A stretch of DNA of 64,000 bases from Fibrobacterales bacterium Fibro_02 (GCA_001603905.1 LVAE01000091.1:1-64000); one strand, 5' to 3'; counted from the stretch's first letter, positions 17,195 to 26,943 are shown. Numbers and translations are program-made. The notes: a model not told the origin generated them from the letters alone.

Positions 17195-19694
17195 GGTCAA
17201 TATCGAGCTGGTGGTCTGGATGGCCATCGTCGTTTTCGCCCTCTGCATTGTCTGTATCTTGTTGAGGGTGAAGCTGGAAGGTTTTCTGGACCAGTACGAG
17301 TCTCGGCAGGTCTTGCAGAAGTCCACGCTCGTCGCTGAATTGGCGAACGAGAATTTCCGCGGCCGCCTGAATTCGCTGGAGGCCATGGCTAGGCATATCG
17401 AGAGACGTTCCTATGGCGACGGAACGTTTGCCAGCTTGAATTCCGATATCAGGACTTTTAATTACGGTCTGCTGTCGCTCGGTGACGGATATTTCGTGGG
17501 GGATACACTCGCGGGAGTTACTGTTGAGCAATTCGGCTGCTTGGCCGAAGCGCTGCACGGAACGAAGACATTCTGCTATCGTAAGGGAAAGGGCCTGCTT
17601 TTTGCGGTTCCCGTCTACCATAACCGAAATATCCGCTACATCCTTTATAGGCTGAATCGCGAAAGGGGAACGGATGATTTCTTTGATGAAAACTGCGTCT
17701 CCGAGAAATGCTACACGGTGGTGCTGGATAGCAGCGATAATCCTGTCATTGAATCCAAGAGGGGAAACTGGAAAAACGATTCCAGCTGGCGTGCGCTGGA
17801 TTATGCGAAGGTCTATGAGCGCTTGAGGTTGCGGGACCAGTGGAAGGGCGCTTCGGTTGTCAGCGAGAACGTGGGTGGCGAACTCTACTATTTCTACCGC
17901 GCGAAGCTGGGATACCGTGGTTTCTCGCTTGTTGGGATGGAGCCGAAAGCCAAGGTGGGAGCAGGGCTGAATAGGATCCCATTCCTTGTCTTCTGTGTTG
18001 TCGGAATGTTGGTGGTCCTTTTCCTGATGGGGATTGTTGCCTGCTTTGTAGTAGATCGTAAGCGGAGGGAACGGTACCGGCTGCGCAAGGATGCCGACCC
18101 TGTTGACGAACTGCAGCAGGAACAGCTTTCGCTGTTGCGCAATGCAGGAACAGAGATGCGCGCTCCCTTGTCGAGTATCCTTGCGATGAACTCGATGATC
18201 GCCAAGGAGAATCGGGACCCTGCCTTGAAGGATTACACCCGGAATATTTCTGGTGCGGGGCAGTGGCTGCTCTCGCTGGCGGATGACCTGGAAGATATCG
18301 CGAAGGTCGACCTGCATTCGCTTGAAATTGCGACATCGGAATATGACCTGTTCGCTGTGTTGAGCGGTTGCTTTGCGGCGGCGGATAGTGTGAACAAGAC
18401 GAAGAATTTTGAACTGAAGGTCAATAGCCGAATCCCGTCGAGGCTGATCGGTGACGAAATCCGTATCCGACAGATTCTGGGGAACATCTTCTTCAATGCA
18501 GAGAAGTTCTCGTCGGGTGCGGTGGCGGATATCTTCATCGATTACGAACGCATCGTCGAAGAAGACGGCGAATGGGATGGCCGCAATATCAACTTGATTA
18601 TTAAGGTGCCCGATTCGGGAAGCGGCTGGACGGGAATCGGATTGACTCTGGCGCGGCGGCTGGTGCTCTTGATGCAGGGCGAATTGAGGCTGGATGCCTT
18701 GCTGGACGACAAGCCTGCCTTTATGATTGTCCTGCCGCAACAGGTGGCGCGAAATGAACCTGTTGGGGAATTCAAGCGGCGCTACGATGAGCTGCAACTT
18801 TCGTCCCGCAACAGTACCCGTTACTTCTGTGCGCCGACTGCGTCTGTCCTGGCGGTCGATGCCATGCTTATGAACCTGCGCGTGATGGGCGGCATGCTCA
18901 AGGAAACGGAAATCCACATGGATGCCGTAGATAACGGTATGGAGGCGCTCGAAAAGTTCAAGCGTAAACATTACGATATCGTGTTCCTGGACCACGCGAT
19001 GCCCGTGATTGACGGAATGGATCTTTTCACGATGATGAGTGGCCTCACGGATCACCCGAACAAGGATACTCCTATCGTGATGCTGACGGCAAGCAGTGAG
19101 ACGGTCGCAAGGGAAATCTGCAAGAAGATCGGGTATGCCGATTTCTTGACGGAACCTGTCCGCGAGGAATCGCTGTTTGCGATGCTCCTGAAATTCCTGC
19201 CGAAGGATATGGTACAGTGGTTTGATGCTGCTCCCGAAGAAAGTATCGAAGAAGAGGAACCGCGGAAGGAAATTCCTGCGGTACCGCCGCGTAAGCGGCC
19301 GGAAGTCCTTGCGACGGCAACTCCGGAAACTCCGATGCTTCCGGATGATCTGGAAAACTTGATGACGACGGGATTGGTCGATGTACTCATTGGTCTAGAA
19401 TGTTGTCAGATGAACGAGGCGATTTACCGTAAGAAGTTGATGGACTTCTCGTCGGACCATGCGGACGTTATCTTGAATTCGTACTTCAAGGCGGAAGATT
19501 TCGAGAATTACCGCTTGCTGGTGCGTTCGCTGAAGAGCAAGGCACTGTATATCGGTGCGGTGGAAATATCGAGTATCAGCAAGACGCTGGAATTCGCTTG
19601 CAACGAGGGTGACTATGATTTTGTCCGTAATCGTCATGGCGAGCTGATGCAGAAATATCGCCAGCTGATGCAAATCTTCAAGGAGCTTTTCTGA
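17169..19694 (+). CDS. Degenerate hybrid histidine-kinase-like protein
   Basis: Two TM segments; NAGTEMRAPLSSILAMNS (H->T); G1 VPDSGSGW directly adjoining TGIGL (ATP lid/F box absent); REC with FLDHAMPVIDG but TEP in place of TKP; HPt-like VRSLKSKALYIG (H->R). Start assigned to MELNPRS. Confidence 0.85.
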   Translation: MELNPRSTKVNIELVVWMAIVVFALCIVCILLRVKLEGFLDQYESRQVLQKSTLVAELANENFRGRLNSLEAMARHIERRSYGDGTFASLNSDIRTFNYGLLSLGDGYFVGDTLAGVTVEQFGCLAEALHGTKTFCYRKGKGLLFAVPVYHNRNIRYILYRLNRERGTDDFFDENCVSEKCYTVVLDSSDNPVIESKRGNWKNDSSWRALDYAKVYERLRLRDQWKGASVVSENVGGELYYFYRAKLGYRGFSLVGMEPKAKVGAGLNRIPFLVFCVVGMLVVLFLMGIVACFVVDRKRRERYRLRKDADPVDELQQEQLSLLRNAGTEMRAPLSSILAMNSMIAKENRDPALKDYTRNISGAGQWLLSLADDLEDIAKVDLHSLEIATSEYDLFAVLSGCFAAADSVNKTKNFELKVNSRIPSRLIGDEIRIRQILGNIFFNAEKFSSGAVADIFIDYERIVEEDGEWDGRNINLIIKVPDSGSGWTGIGLTLARRLVLLMQGELRLDALLDDKPAFMIVLPQQVARNEPVGEFKRRYDELQLSSRNSTRYFCAPTASVLAVDAMLMNLRVMGGMLKETEIHMDAVDNGMEALEKFKRKHYDIVFLDHAMPVIDGMDLFTMMSGLTDHPNKDTPIVMLTASSETVAREICKKIGYADFLTEPVREESLFAMLLKFLPKDMVQWFDAAPEESIEEEEPRKEIPAVPPRKRPEVLATATPETPMLPDDLENLMTTGLVDVLIGLECCQMNEAIYRKKLMDFSSDHADVILNSYFKAEDFENYRLLVRSLKSKALYIGAVEISSISKTLEFACNEGDYDFVRNRHGELMQKYRQLMQIFKELF

Positions 19695-20227
19695 TGGAAG
19701 AACAGATAGACGTGTTGAATGCGGACGGAACGTCGGCGGGTTATTCCTGTGGGCGCAGCAAGGTGCATGCCGAGGGCCTTTGGCACCGGACGGTGCATAT
19801 CTGGGCGTTCGATTCGAACAGGCGTATCCTTTTCCAGTTACGGAGTCGCGTCAAGGAAAACAATCCGGGGCTTCTCGACACGAGCTGCGCCGGACACATT
19901 TCGGCGGGGGATTCCAGCGTGAACGCCGCCGTGCGCGAACTGCGCGAGGAACTAGGCGTGCACAAGAGTTCGCGCGACCTCGAATACCTATTCGAGGCCA
20001 AGCACGAAAGCGTGCTTAACGGCGGCTCCTACCTCGACAACGAGTTCTATGACGTCTACCGCATCACGCTTTCCGACGACGAGATAAAGTCGCTTGTGCC
20101 GCAACCGGGCGAAGTGGACGGCTTCGTGTGGATGACCCGCGAGGAATTCTTCGCGAAGCACAAGCTGCATCCCGAGAAGTTCGTGGAGCATCCGAAGGAT
20201 TACTGCTGGCTTGAGGAAAATGCCTGA
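19694..20227 (+). CDS. NUDIX hydrolase
   Basis: Nudix box GHISAGDSSVNAAVRELREELGV; start overlaps previous stop. Confidence 0.9.
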   Translation: MEEQIDVLNADGTSAGYSCGRSKVHAEGLWHRTVHIWAFDSNRRILFQLRSRVKENNPGLLDTSCAGHISAGDSSVNAAVRELREELGVHKSSRDLEYLFEAKHESVLNGGSYLDNEFYDVYRITLSDDEIKSLVPQPGEVDGFVWMTREEFFAKHKLHPEKFVEHPKDYCWLEENA

Positions 20228-20466
20228 TGTCGAAGGCAATCGCCGGTCACCGTTACCGCCACTACAAGAAAGAGACGATGCTCTATACCGTGGTGTCTGC
20301 CGAGGCGCTCGACTGCGAATCGGTGAAGCCGCTGGTCGTTTACCGTAGCGAGTACGAAACCCCCGACCACCCGAAGGGAACGCTCTGGGTGCGCGACCGT
20401 AAAGATTTTGAAAGTGAAGTCCTTTTGCCCGACGGCTCAACCGTGAACCGCTTCACCGAAATATGA
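20227..20466 (+). CDS. DUF1653 domain-containing protein
   Basis: GHRYRHYKKETMLYTVVSAEAL...PLVVYRSEYETPDHPKGTLWVRDRKDFESEV. Confidence 0.85.
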   Translation: MSKAIAGHRYRHYKKETMLYTVVSAEALDCESVKPLVVYRSEYETPDHPKGTLWVRDRKDFESEVLLPDGSTVNRFTEI

Positions 20467-20541
20467 AAAAAAGCATCTTGCCAGCCTCCTAAAATTTCTA
20501 ACTTTTAGTGAAACAGAATCCCTTTTTGACAAGGAGTCTCT

Positions 20542-22020
20542 ATGGGCGGCTTTTGCGGTGTTGTTTCTAAAGAAGACTGCGTAAGTGATCTCTTCTTTGG
20601 AACCGATTACCATTCTCATCTTGGAACCCACCGTGGCGGTATGGCAGTTTTGAATCCGATCGGAAAGTTCCATCGTTCGATTCACAATATCCAGAACACC
20701 CCGTTCCGCAGCAAGTTCGAACACGACCTCGCCGCGTTCTCGGGCAAGGTGGGAATCGGCGTTATCTCTGACACTGATCCGCAGCCGCTCGTGATGACCT
20801 CCAAGCTTGGCACCTTTGCCATCGTGACAGTCGGTCTCATCTCGAACATCGAAGACCTGAAGAACGAACTCTTCAAGAACAACTGCATGCAGCTCCAGTA
20901 TTCGACGACCAGCGGAATGGTCGGCCCGACCGAAGTGGTGTCTGCGCTTATCGCTACGCGAGACTCGATTGTGGACGGCCTCAAGTATGTCCATGAAAAG
21001 GTGAAGGGCAGCTGCTCGGTGCTCCTGATGGACAGCGAAGGAAGGTTCTACGCAAGCCGCGACAAGTGGGGCCGCACGCCGATCGTTCTCGGCAAGAAGG
21101 AAGGCTCGATGATTGCCGTTCAGGAAAGCTGCGCTCTGCATAACCTCGGTTACGAATATGTCCGCGACATGGGCCCCGGTGAAATTGCCGAACTCACTCC
21201 GGATGGCGACAAGACACTCGTCGCTCCTGGCAAGAAGATGGCCATCTGCTCCTTCCTCTGGGTCTACTACGGTTATCCCGCTTCCAGCTACGAAGGCCGC
21301 AATGTCGAAATGACGCGCTACCGCTGCGGTTCCGCTCTCGCCAAGAGAACTCCGACCGAAGCCGATGCCGCTTGCGGTATCCCGGATTCCGGTACCTCCC
21401 ACGCTTTGGGTTATGCGCACGAGGCCGGCATCAAGTTTGCACGCCCCTTTGTCAAGTACACACCGACCTGGGCCCGCTCCTTTATGCCGCAGGACCAGAA
21501 GCAGCGCGAACGTGTCGCCTCGATGAAGCTCATCCCGATTCCGGGACTCATCAAGGACCGTCGTCTCGTGTTCTGCGACGACTCTATCGTGCGTGGCACG
21601 CAGCTCGGTAAGCAGGCCCTCAAGCTCTATTCGCTCGGCTGTAAGGAAACGCACATGCGTATCGCTTGTCCGCCGCTGGTTTACCCCTGCAAGTTCATCA
21701 ACTTCTCCCGTTCCAAGAACGAGTACGACCTGATTACGCGTCGCTATATCCGCGACAAGGAAGGCGAAAACGCCGATATCGAAAAGTACACGAACCCGGA
21801 TGGCGAGGAATACAAGGGAATGGTCGAGTACATCCGCCAGAAACTCAACCTGACGACACTCGCCTTCCAGCGCATCGACGATGTCATCGCGGCCATCGGT
21901 CTCCCCGAAGATCAGCTCTGCACCTACTGCTGGAGCGGTAAGGACTTCGCCGAGACGGGTGACTGCTATCATTGTCCCTGCCACTGCGGTGAAAGCTCGG
22001 ACAAGAAGGATAAGGAATAA
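20542..22020 (+). CDS. purF: Amidophosphoribosyltransferase (glutamine PRPP amidotransferase)
   Basis: MGGFCGVVSKEDC...YHSHLGTHRGGMAV; LVFCDDSIVRGTQ PRPP motif. Confidence 0.85.
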   Translation: MGGFCGVVSKEDCVSDLFFGTDYHSHLGTHRGGMAVLNPIGKFHRSIHNIQNTPFRSKFEHDLAAFSGKVGIGVISDTDPQPLVMTSKLGTFAIVTVGLISNIEDLKNELFKNNCMQLQYSTTSGMVGPTEVVSALIATRDSIVDGLKYVHEKVKGSCSVLLMDSEGRFYASRDKWGRTPIVLGKKEGSMIAVQESCALHNLGYEYVRDMGPGEIAELTPDGDKTLVAPGKKMAICSFLWVYYGYPASSYEGRNVEMTRYRCGSALAKRTPTEADAACGIPDSGTSHALGYAHEAGIKFARPFVKYTPTWARSFMPQDQKQRERVASMKLIPIPGLIKDRRLVFCDDSIVRGTQLGKQALKLYSLGCKETHMRIACPPLVYPCKFINFSRSKNEYDLITRRYIRDKEGENADIEKYTNPDGEEYKGMVEYIRQKLNLTTLAFQRIDDVIAAIGLPEDQLCTYCWSGKDFAETGDCYHCPCHCGESSDKKDKE

Positions 22021-22049
22021 CCTTTCCTCTTTCACGCTTTAGAAGGTTG

Positions 22050-22081
22050 TGCCCGGTTCAAACGCCGGGCATTCCTTTTTT
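22050..22081 (+). terminator. Terminator of purF
   Basis: TGCCCGG-TTCAAACG-CCGGGCA then TTCCTTTTTTT. Confidence 0.75.
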
Positions 22082-22995
22082 TAGTTGCGTTTGAACTGTG
22101 CGAGGACTATCCCTGCGACAATGGCGAGCGCACCTACGATGGCGACTGCCGTGATATGCTCGCCGAGGGTGATGGCCGCGGTAACGGTCGTAATCAGCGG
22201 GATGGCGTAGGCGTAATTGGTGGCGAGCACGGTGCCGATCTGCTTTAGCACTTTGTTCCAAATGAGGTAACCGAACAGCGACGAAAATACCGTGAGGCAG
22301 AGGAAGTTGAGCGCGACGACGGGCTCCGCGAAATTCTGCCAAGGAACGTCACGTCCCTCGATGAACATGATGGGGAGCGAGGTGAGGCTTCCGTAGAAGA
22401 ACATCTTTCGCGTAATGAACAAGGTGGAGTACTTGTCATTCAGTTGGCGTACCACGAGAGAATAGGCCGCCCACATGAGTGCTCCCCCGAAAGCGATGAA
22501 GTCTCCGACGGGAGAGAGCTTCAGGACGAACTTTCCGTTCAGCACCACGAGTACCATACCGATGAACGTGACGAGGCATCCGAGAACTTGTCGTTTGCCG
22601 AGGCGCTCGCTCTTGTAGAAGATTCCGCCGAAAATCATGGTCAGGAGTGCGCTGGAACAGACGATGAGTGAGACGTTGCTTGTGGGCGAAAGCGTAAGGG
22701 CTGTATTTTCTGTCCAGAAATAGAGCGTGCATCCGGTGATGCCGCAAATGAACAGGAGAAGCTCGTCCTTCCAGTTTTGGCAACGGAACTGGCGGTGCCT
22801 TGCCGCAAGGAGTATCAGGTAGGTGACGGCGAAACGTAGCGCAAAAATCTGTACCGCCGAAAAGCCATGGTTCAGAAGGACCTTGGTGCTCACGAAACTC
22901 GTGCCCCAGAAGGTAATGGTGATGACGGCGAGCAAATGCCATGGCGCTGTACCATGGAGGATTCTCGGGGTGTAGTTTCTACTTAGGGGGAGCAT
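22081..22995 (-). CDS. DMT/EamA family transporter
   Basis: Ten-TM-like profile with WGTSFVSTKVLLNHGFSAVQIFALRFAVTYLILL. Confidence 0.85.
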   Translation of the reverse strand: MLPLSRNYTPRILHGTAPWHLLAVITITFWGTSFVSTKVLLNHGFSAVQIFALRFAVTYLILLAARHRQFRCQNWKDELLLFICGITGCTLYFWTENTALTLSPTSNVSLIVCSSALLTMIFGGIFYKSERLGKRQVLGCLVTFIGMVLVVLNGKFVLKLSPVGDFIAFGGALMWAAYSLVVRQLNDKYSTLFITRKMFFYGSLTSLPIMFIEGRDVPWQNFAEPVVALNFLCLTVFSSLFGYLIWNKVLKQIGTVLATNYAYAIPLITTVTAAITLGEHITAVAIVGALAIVAGIVLAQFKRN

Positions 22996-23236
22996 CGCGC
23001 ACAAATATAGAAACCGCTTGCGGGAATGTAGGCATTTTTGCAAGGGGATGTTTCGCGCGCGAAAAGGGGCTTTTTGTTGATGCTATAGTTTTCTGTTATA
23101 GCTACCTATAAGTTTGACCTAATAACGGGGTTGTTTTTTACATTTTTTTTCCTGAAATATCACTTTTTTATAGACCTAGCTATAGGATCTATCTATATTG
23201 AACTCCATAAAAATTTTTAGGAAAAAGGATAAAGAA

Positions 23237-24514
23237 ATGTCCAAGATCGAAACTCTTTGTATTCAGGGCGGTTGGCAGCCGAAGAACGGCGAACCGCGCG
23301 TTCTCCCCATCTACCAGAGCACCACGTTCAAGTACGAAACGACCAACGACATGGCCGACTTGTTCGACCTGAAGGCCAGTGGCTACTTCTACACCCGTCT
23401 GCAGAACCCGACTAACGACGCCGTCGCCAACAAGATCGCCGCTCTCGAAGGTGGTGTGGCTGCTATGCTCACGAGTTCCGGTCAGGCCGCAAACTTCTAC
23501 GCCGTTTTCAACATTTGCGAATCCGGCGACCACTTCATCAGCACTTCCGCTATTTATGGCGGTACGAGCAACCTCTTCTCCGTCACCATGAAGAAGCTCG
23601 GCATCGAATGCACGTTCGTGGACCAGGACGCCTCTGACGAAGAAATCGAAAAGGCTTTCCGCCCGAACACCAAGTGCGTCTTCGGCGAAACCGTCGCAAA
23701 CCCGGCTGGTAAGGTGCTTGACCTCAAGCGCTTCGCCGATATCGCCCACAAGCACGGCGTTCCGATGATCGTCGACAATACCTTCCCGACACCGATTCTC
23801 TGCCGTCCGATTGAATTCGGCGTTGACATCGTGACCCACTCCACGACCAAGTACATGGATGGCCACGCGATGGCCGTGGGTGGCTGCATTGTGGATAGCG
23901 GCAACTTTGATTGGGAAGCTAACCACGACCGTTTCAAGGGCCTCACCGAACCGGATCCGAGCTACCACGGTCTCGCCTATACGAAGGCTTTCGGCAAGGG
24001 CGCCTACATCACGAAGGCTACTGCACAGCTCATGCGCGACTTCGGTTCTATCCAGTCTCCGCAGAACGCGTTCCTCCTGAACGTCGGTCTCGAAACTTTG
24101 CACCTCCGCATGCCGCGTCACTGCGAAAACGCTCTCGCCTGCGCCAAGTTCCTCAAGAACCACCCGAAGGTCGCTTGGGTTAACTACGCTGGCCTCGAAG
24201 GCGACAAGTACCATGAACTCGCCCAGAAGCAGTTCAAGGGCGGCCTCCCGTGCGGCGTTCTCACGTTCGGCATCAAGGGCGGTCGTGAAAAGTCCATCCA
24301 GTTCATGGATAGCCTCAAGATGATTTGCATCGTGACCCACGTGGCCGACGCCCGTAGCTGCGTGCTGCACCCGGCAAGCCATACGCACCGTCAGTTGTCT
24401 GATGAACAGTTGATTGAAGCTGGTGTTGCACCTGATTTGATTCGCTTCAGCGTGGGTATCGAAAACGTCGAAGACATCATTGCCGACCTCACGCAGGCTT
24501 TAGACAAGGTGTAA
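23237..24514 (+). CDS. O-acetylhomoserine aminocarboxypropyltransferase-type Cys/Met PLP-dependent enzyme
   Basis: ETLCIQGGWQPKNGEPRVLPIYQSTTFKYET; THSTTKYMDGH PLP lysine motif. Confidence 0.9.
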   Translation: MSKIETLCIQGGWQPKNGEPRVLPIYQSTTFKYETTNDMADLFDLKASGYFYTRLQNPTNDAVANKIAALEGGVAAMLTSSGQAANFYAVFNICESGDHFISTSAIYGGTSNLFSVTMKKLGIECTFVDQDASDEEIEKAFRPNTKCVFGETVANPAGKVLDLKRFADIAHKHGVPMIVDNTFPTPILCRPIEFGVDIVTHSTTKYMDGHAMAVGGCIVDSGNFDWEANHDRFKGLTEPDPSYHGLAYTKAFGKGAYITKATAQLMRDFGSIQSPQNAFLLNVGLETLHLRMPRHCENALACAKFLKNHPKVAWVNYAGLEGDKYHELAQKQFKGGLPCGVLTFGIKGGREKSIQFMDSLKMICIVTHVADARSCVLHPASHTHRQLSDEQLIEAGVAPDLIRFSVGIENVEDIIADLTQALDKV

Positions 24515-24538
24515 GTTTTTTGTATAAAATAAATTCAG

Positions 24539-24563
24539 GGGTACCCCTTGTCAAGGGGTACCC
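24539..24563. terminator. Strong hairpin downstream of the Cys/Met enzyme gene
   Basis: GGGTACCCCTTG-TC-AAGGGGTACCC then TTTATT. Confidence 0.6.
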
Positions 24564-24616
24564 TTTATTGTAACTTTGTTTACAATAAGAGTGTTTTGAG
24601 GGTTAGGAGTCCATCA

Positions 24617-24675
24617 AACACCTCGGGGAGTTCTGCTACGCAAGTAGTGGGACTCCCTTAGGGGTGTTTTTTTTA
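24617..24675 (+). terminator. Long rho-independent terminator-like hairpin
   Basis: AACACCTCGGGGAGT...ACTCCCTTAGGGGTGTT then poly-T. Confidence 0.6.
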
Positions 24676-26943
24676 TTTTCCGCGGCGCATGGAACTGAAT
24701 TGTACCGGGGAGTTTTGGCGTTTATCGCCGTTGTTTCGCGTGTTGTTGCGAGAATCGCGATTCTTGTTTCCGCCGCGGTCGTTGTTGAATTTGCGGTCGC
24801 TGTGGAAACTCTTGCGCTGCTCACCGTTGCCGAAATTACTGTTGCGGTTGTCGTCACGGAAGTCGCGGCGGTCGCGATTGTCTTCGCGGCGGCCTTCGCG
24901 GTTGTTGCCGCGGTTTTCACGAGAATCGCCGCCGTTGCTTCCGCTGTTGCCGAACTGTGCTGCGCGGCGTTCCTTGCGGGCGGAGTTTTCCCAGCGGCCC
25001 TTATCGCCGGATTTCTGCGGTACGATGGTGACTGCGCGCTGCTCGCGCTTTTGCTGTTCGCGCTGGCGGTAGTCTTCGTTTTCTTCGCGTTCCTTGCTCG
25101 GGAAGAATTCCTTGCCTTCGGCCTTCGCGCTGCGGCTTAAGAGTAGGCGACCGATCTTGCCGAGTTTGAGGCGTTCAAGCGTTGCGCGAATCTGCGGGCG
25201 ATTTTCGGGAATGTACCAGAAGAAGAACTGACGCTGGCTTCGTTTCTGTTCTGGCGTTTTCGCCACGTAAAGCGGCTTGCCGTCCGGCGTCATTTCGCTG
25301 TAGAACATTTCAGTAGCGATCGTCATCGGAGTGGGCGTAAAGTCCTGCACCTGTTCCAGTTGGAACCCGAGCTGCTTTGTCTCGAGTGCAAGTTCCGCCA
25401 TGTCGGCTTCGGTACATCCGGGGTGGCTACTGATAAAGTAAGGAATAATCTGCTGGCGCTTTCCGATGCGCTTGCATTCGTCGTCGAAGAATTCCTTGAA
25501 CTTATGGAATAGCGTAAAGCTCGGCTTGCGCATCAGCTTAAGAACAGCGTCGCTCGTATGTTCCGGGGCCACCTTCAGACGCCCGCTCACATGGTAGTCG
25601 ATGAGTTCGCGGGCGTATTCCTCGTGGTCGCGGATTAGTTCCTTGTCGTCGGTTTCTTGCAGCAGCATGTCGTAACGCACGCCGCTTCCAATGAACAAGT
25701 GCTTCACCTTCGGGTGGTTACGCACTTCGCGGTAAAGTTCCAAAAGCTCGTGATGGTGCGTGTCCATGTTGTCACAGACTTTTGGAGTCAGGCAACTGGG
25801 GCGTGCGCACTTTTGGCAACGGCTCGGGTCCTTGCCACGCATGTTATACATGTTGGCGCTCGGGCCTCCCAAATCGGTGATGGTGCCGGCAAAGCCGTCC
25901 ATCTTCGTAATCAGATCGACTTCGCGCAGGATGCTTTCGCGGCTACGGCTTGCGATGAACTTGCCCTGGTGAGCGTTGATGGCGCAAAAACTGCATCCGC
26001 CAAAACAGCCGCGGTGCGTGTTGATGCTGAACTTGATCATGTCGAACGCAGGCACGTTGCCGCGCTTTCTGTAACGCGGGTGCGGTTCGCGAGCGTAGGG
26101 GTATTCAAAGCTTTCGTCGAGTTCGCCGTATTCGAGCGGCGGGTACGCGGGGTTAATCACCACGGTCTGTTCCGCGACATCTTGCAGGATGCGGCGCTGG
26201 AACCACTTGTTGCATTCGATGTCCACCCTGCGGCAGTTCTCGATTTGATTCTTCTTGTTGGCGAGACATTCCTCGTAACTATAAAGGCGCAGGTCTTCCC
26301 ATTGCTTGCTTGTGGGAATTTCCCCCTTGGGCGCAAGGTAGGCGGTCTGCGGAATCGAATGCAGGCTGGAGAACGGTACGCCTTTCTTCAGGAGTCGCAC
26401 GATTTCTTTCAGCGGTTTTTCGCCCATGCCGTACACGAGAATGTCGGCTTGCGTGTCGAAAAGAATGCTCGGCTTAAGCTTGTCGCTCCAGTAATCGTAA
26501 TGCGTTACGCGGCGCAGGCTCGATTCGAGTCCGCCAATCAGCAGCGGAACGTCGGGGTAGAGCTTCTTTAAAATCTTAGCGTACGTGTAGGTCGCGTAAT
26601 CGGGGCGGAACCCTGCCTTGTTCCCCGGCGTAAAGGCGTCGTCACTGCGGAGGCGCTTGGCGGCAGTATAATGGTTCACCATGGAATCCATACCGCTCGA
26701 AATTGCGAAGAACATACGGGGCTTGCCGAGTTTCTTGAAGTCGCGCAAGTCATCGCGCCAGTTTGGCTGCGGGAGTATTGCCACGCGTAAGCCTTCGTGC
26801 TCGAAAAGGCGACCGACTACGGCATGCCCAAAGCAAGGGTGGTCCACGTAGGCGTCCGCGCTAATGATAATCACATCGACATAGTCCCAGCCGAGTTCCT
26901 CCAGGTCTTCTTTGCAGATGGGTAAAAAGCGCGGATCGTACAT
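24673..26943 (-). CDS. YgiQ family radical SAM protein with long N/R/D/G-rich C-terminal tail
   Basis: YgiQ-type N-terminus and radical SAM CxxxCxxC (GCFGGCSFCAINAHQGKFI); low-complexity tail. Confidence 0.92.
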   Translation of the reverse strand: MYDPRFLPICKEDLEELGWDYVDVIIISADAYVDHPCFGHAVVGRLFEHEGLRVAILPQPNWRDDLRDFKKLGKPRMFFAISSGMDSMVNHYTAAKRLRSDDAFTPGNKAGFRPDYATYTYAKILKKLYPDVPLLIGGLESSLRRVTHYDYWSDKLKPSILFDTQADILVYGMGEKPLKEIVRLLKKGVPFSSLHSIPQTAYLAPKGEIPTSKQWEDLRLYSYEECLANKKNQIENCRRVDIECNKWFQRRILQDVAEQTVVINPAYPPLEYGELDESFEYPYAREPHPRYRKRGNVPAFDMIKFSINTHRGCFGGCSFCAINAHQGKFIASRSRESILREVDLITKMDGFAGTITDLGGPSANMYNMRGKDPSRCQKCARPSCLTPKVCDNMDTHHHELLELYREVRNHPKVKHLFIGSGVRYDMLLQETDDKELIRDHEEYARELIDYHVSGRLKVAPEHTSDAVLKLMRKPSFTLFHKFKEFFDDECKRIGKRQQIIPYFISSHPGCTEADMAELALETKQLGFQLEQVQDFTPTPMTIATEMFYSEMTPDGKPLYVAKTPEQKRSQRQFFFWYIPENRPQIRATLERLKLGKIGRLLLSRSAKAEGKEFFPSKEREENEDYRQREQQKREQRAVTIVPQKSGDKGRWENSARKERRAAQFGNSGSNGGDSRENRGNNREGRREDNRDRRDFRDDNRNSNFGNGEQRKSFHSDRKFNNDRGGNKNRDSRNNTRNNGDKRQNSPVQFSSMRRGK

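Noticed and set aside
17175-19055. Long minus-strand ORF (626 aa) opposite the second kinase-like gene
   Set aside because: Shadow ORF rich in R/H/Q with no motifs; plus strand has clear HATPase/REC homology.
20437-22035. Minus-strand ORF (532 aa) opposite purF
   Set aside because: Shadow ORF; purF is unambiguous on the plus strand.
23041-23236. SAM riboswitch upstream of the sulfhydrylase gene
   Set aside because: No conserved SAM-I/II/III core recognised in the leader.
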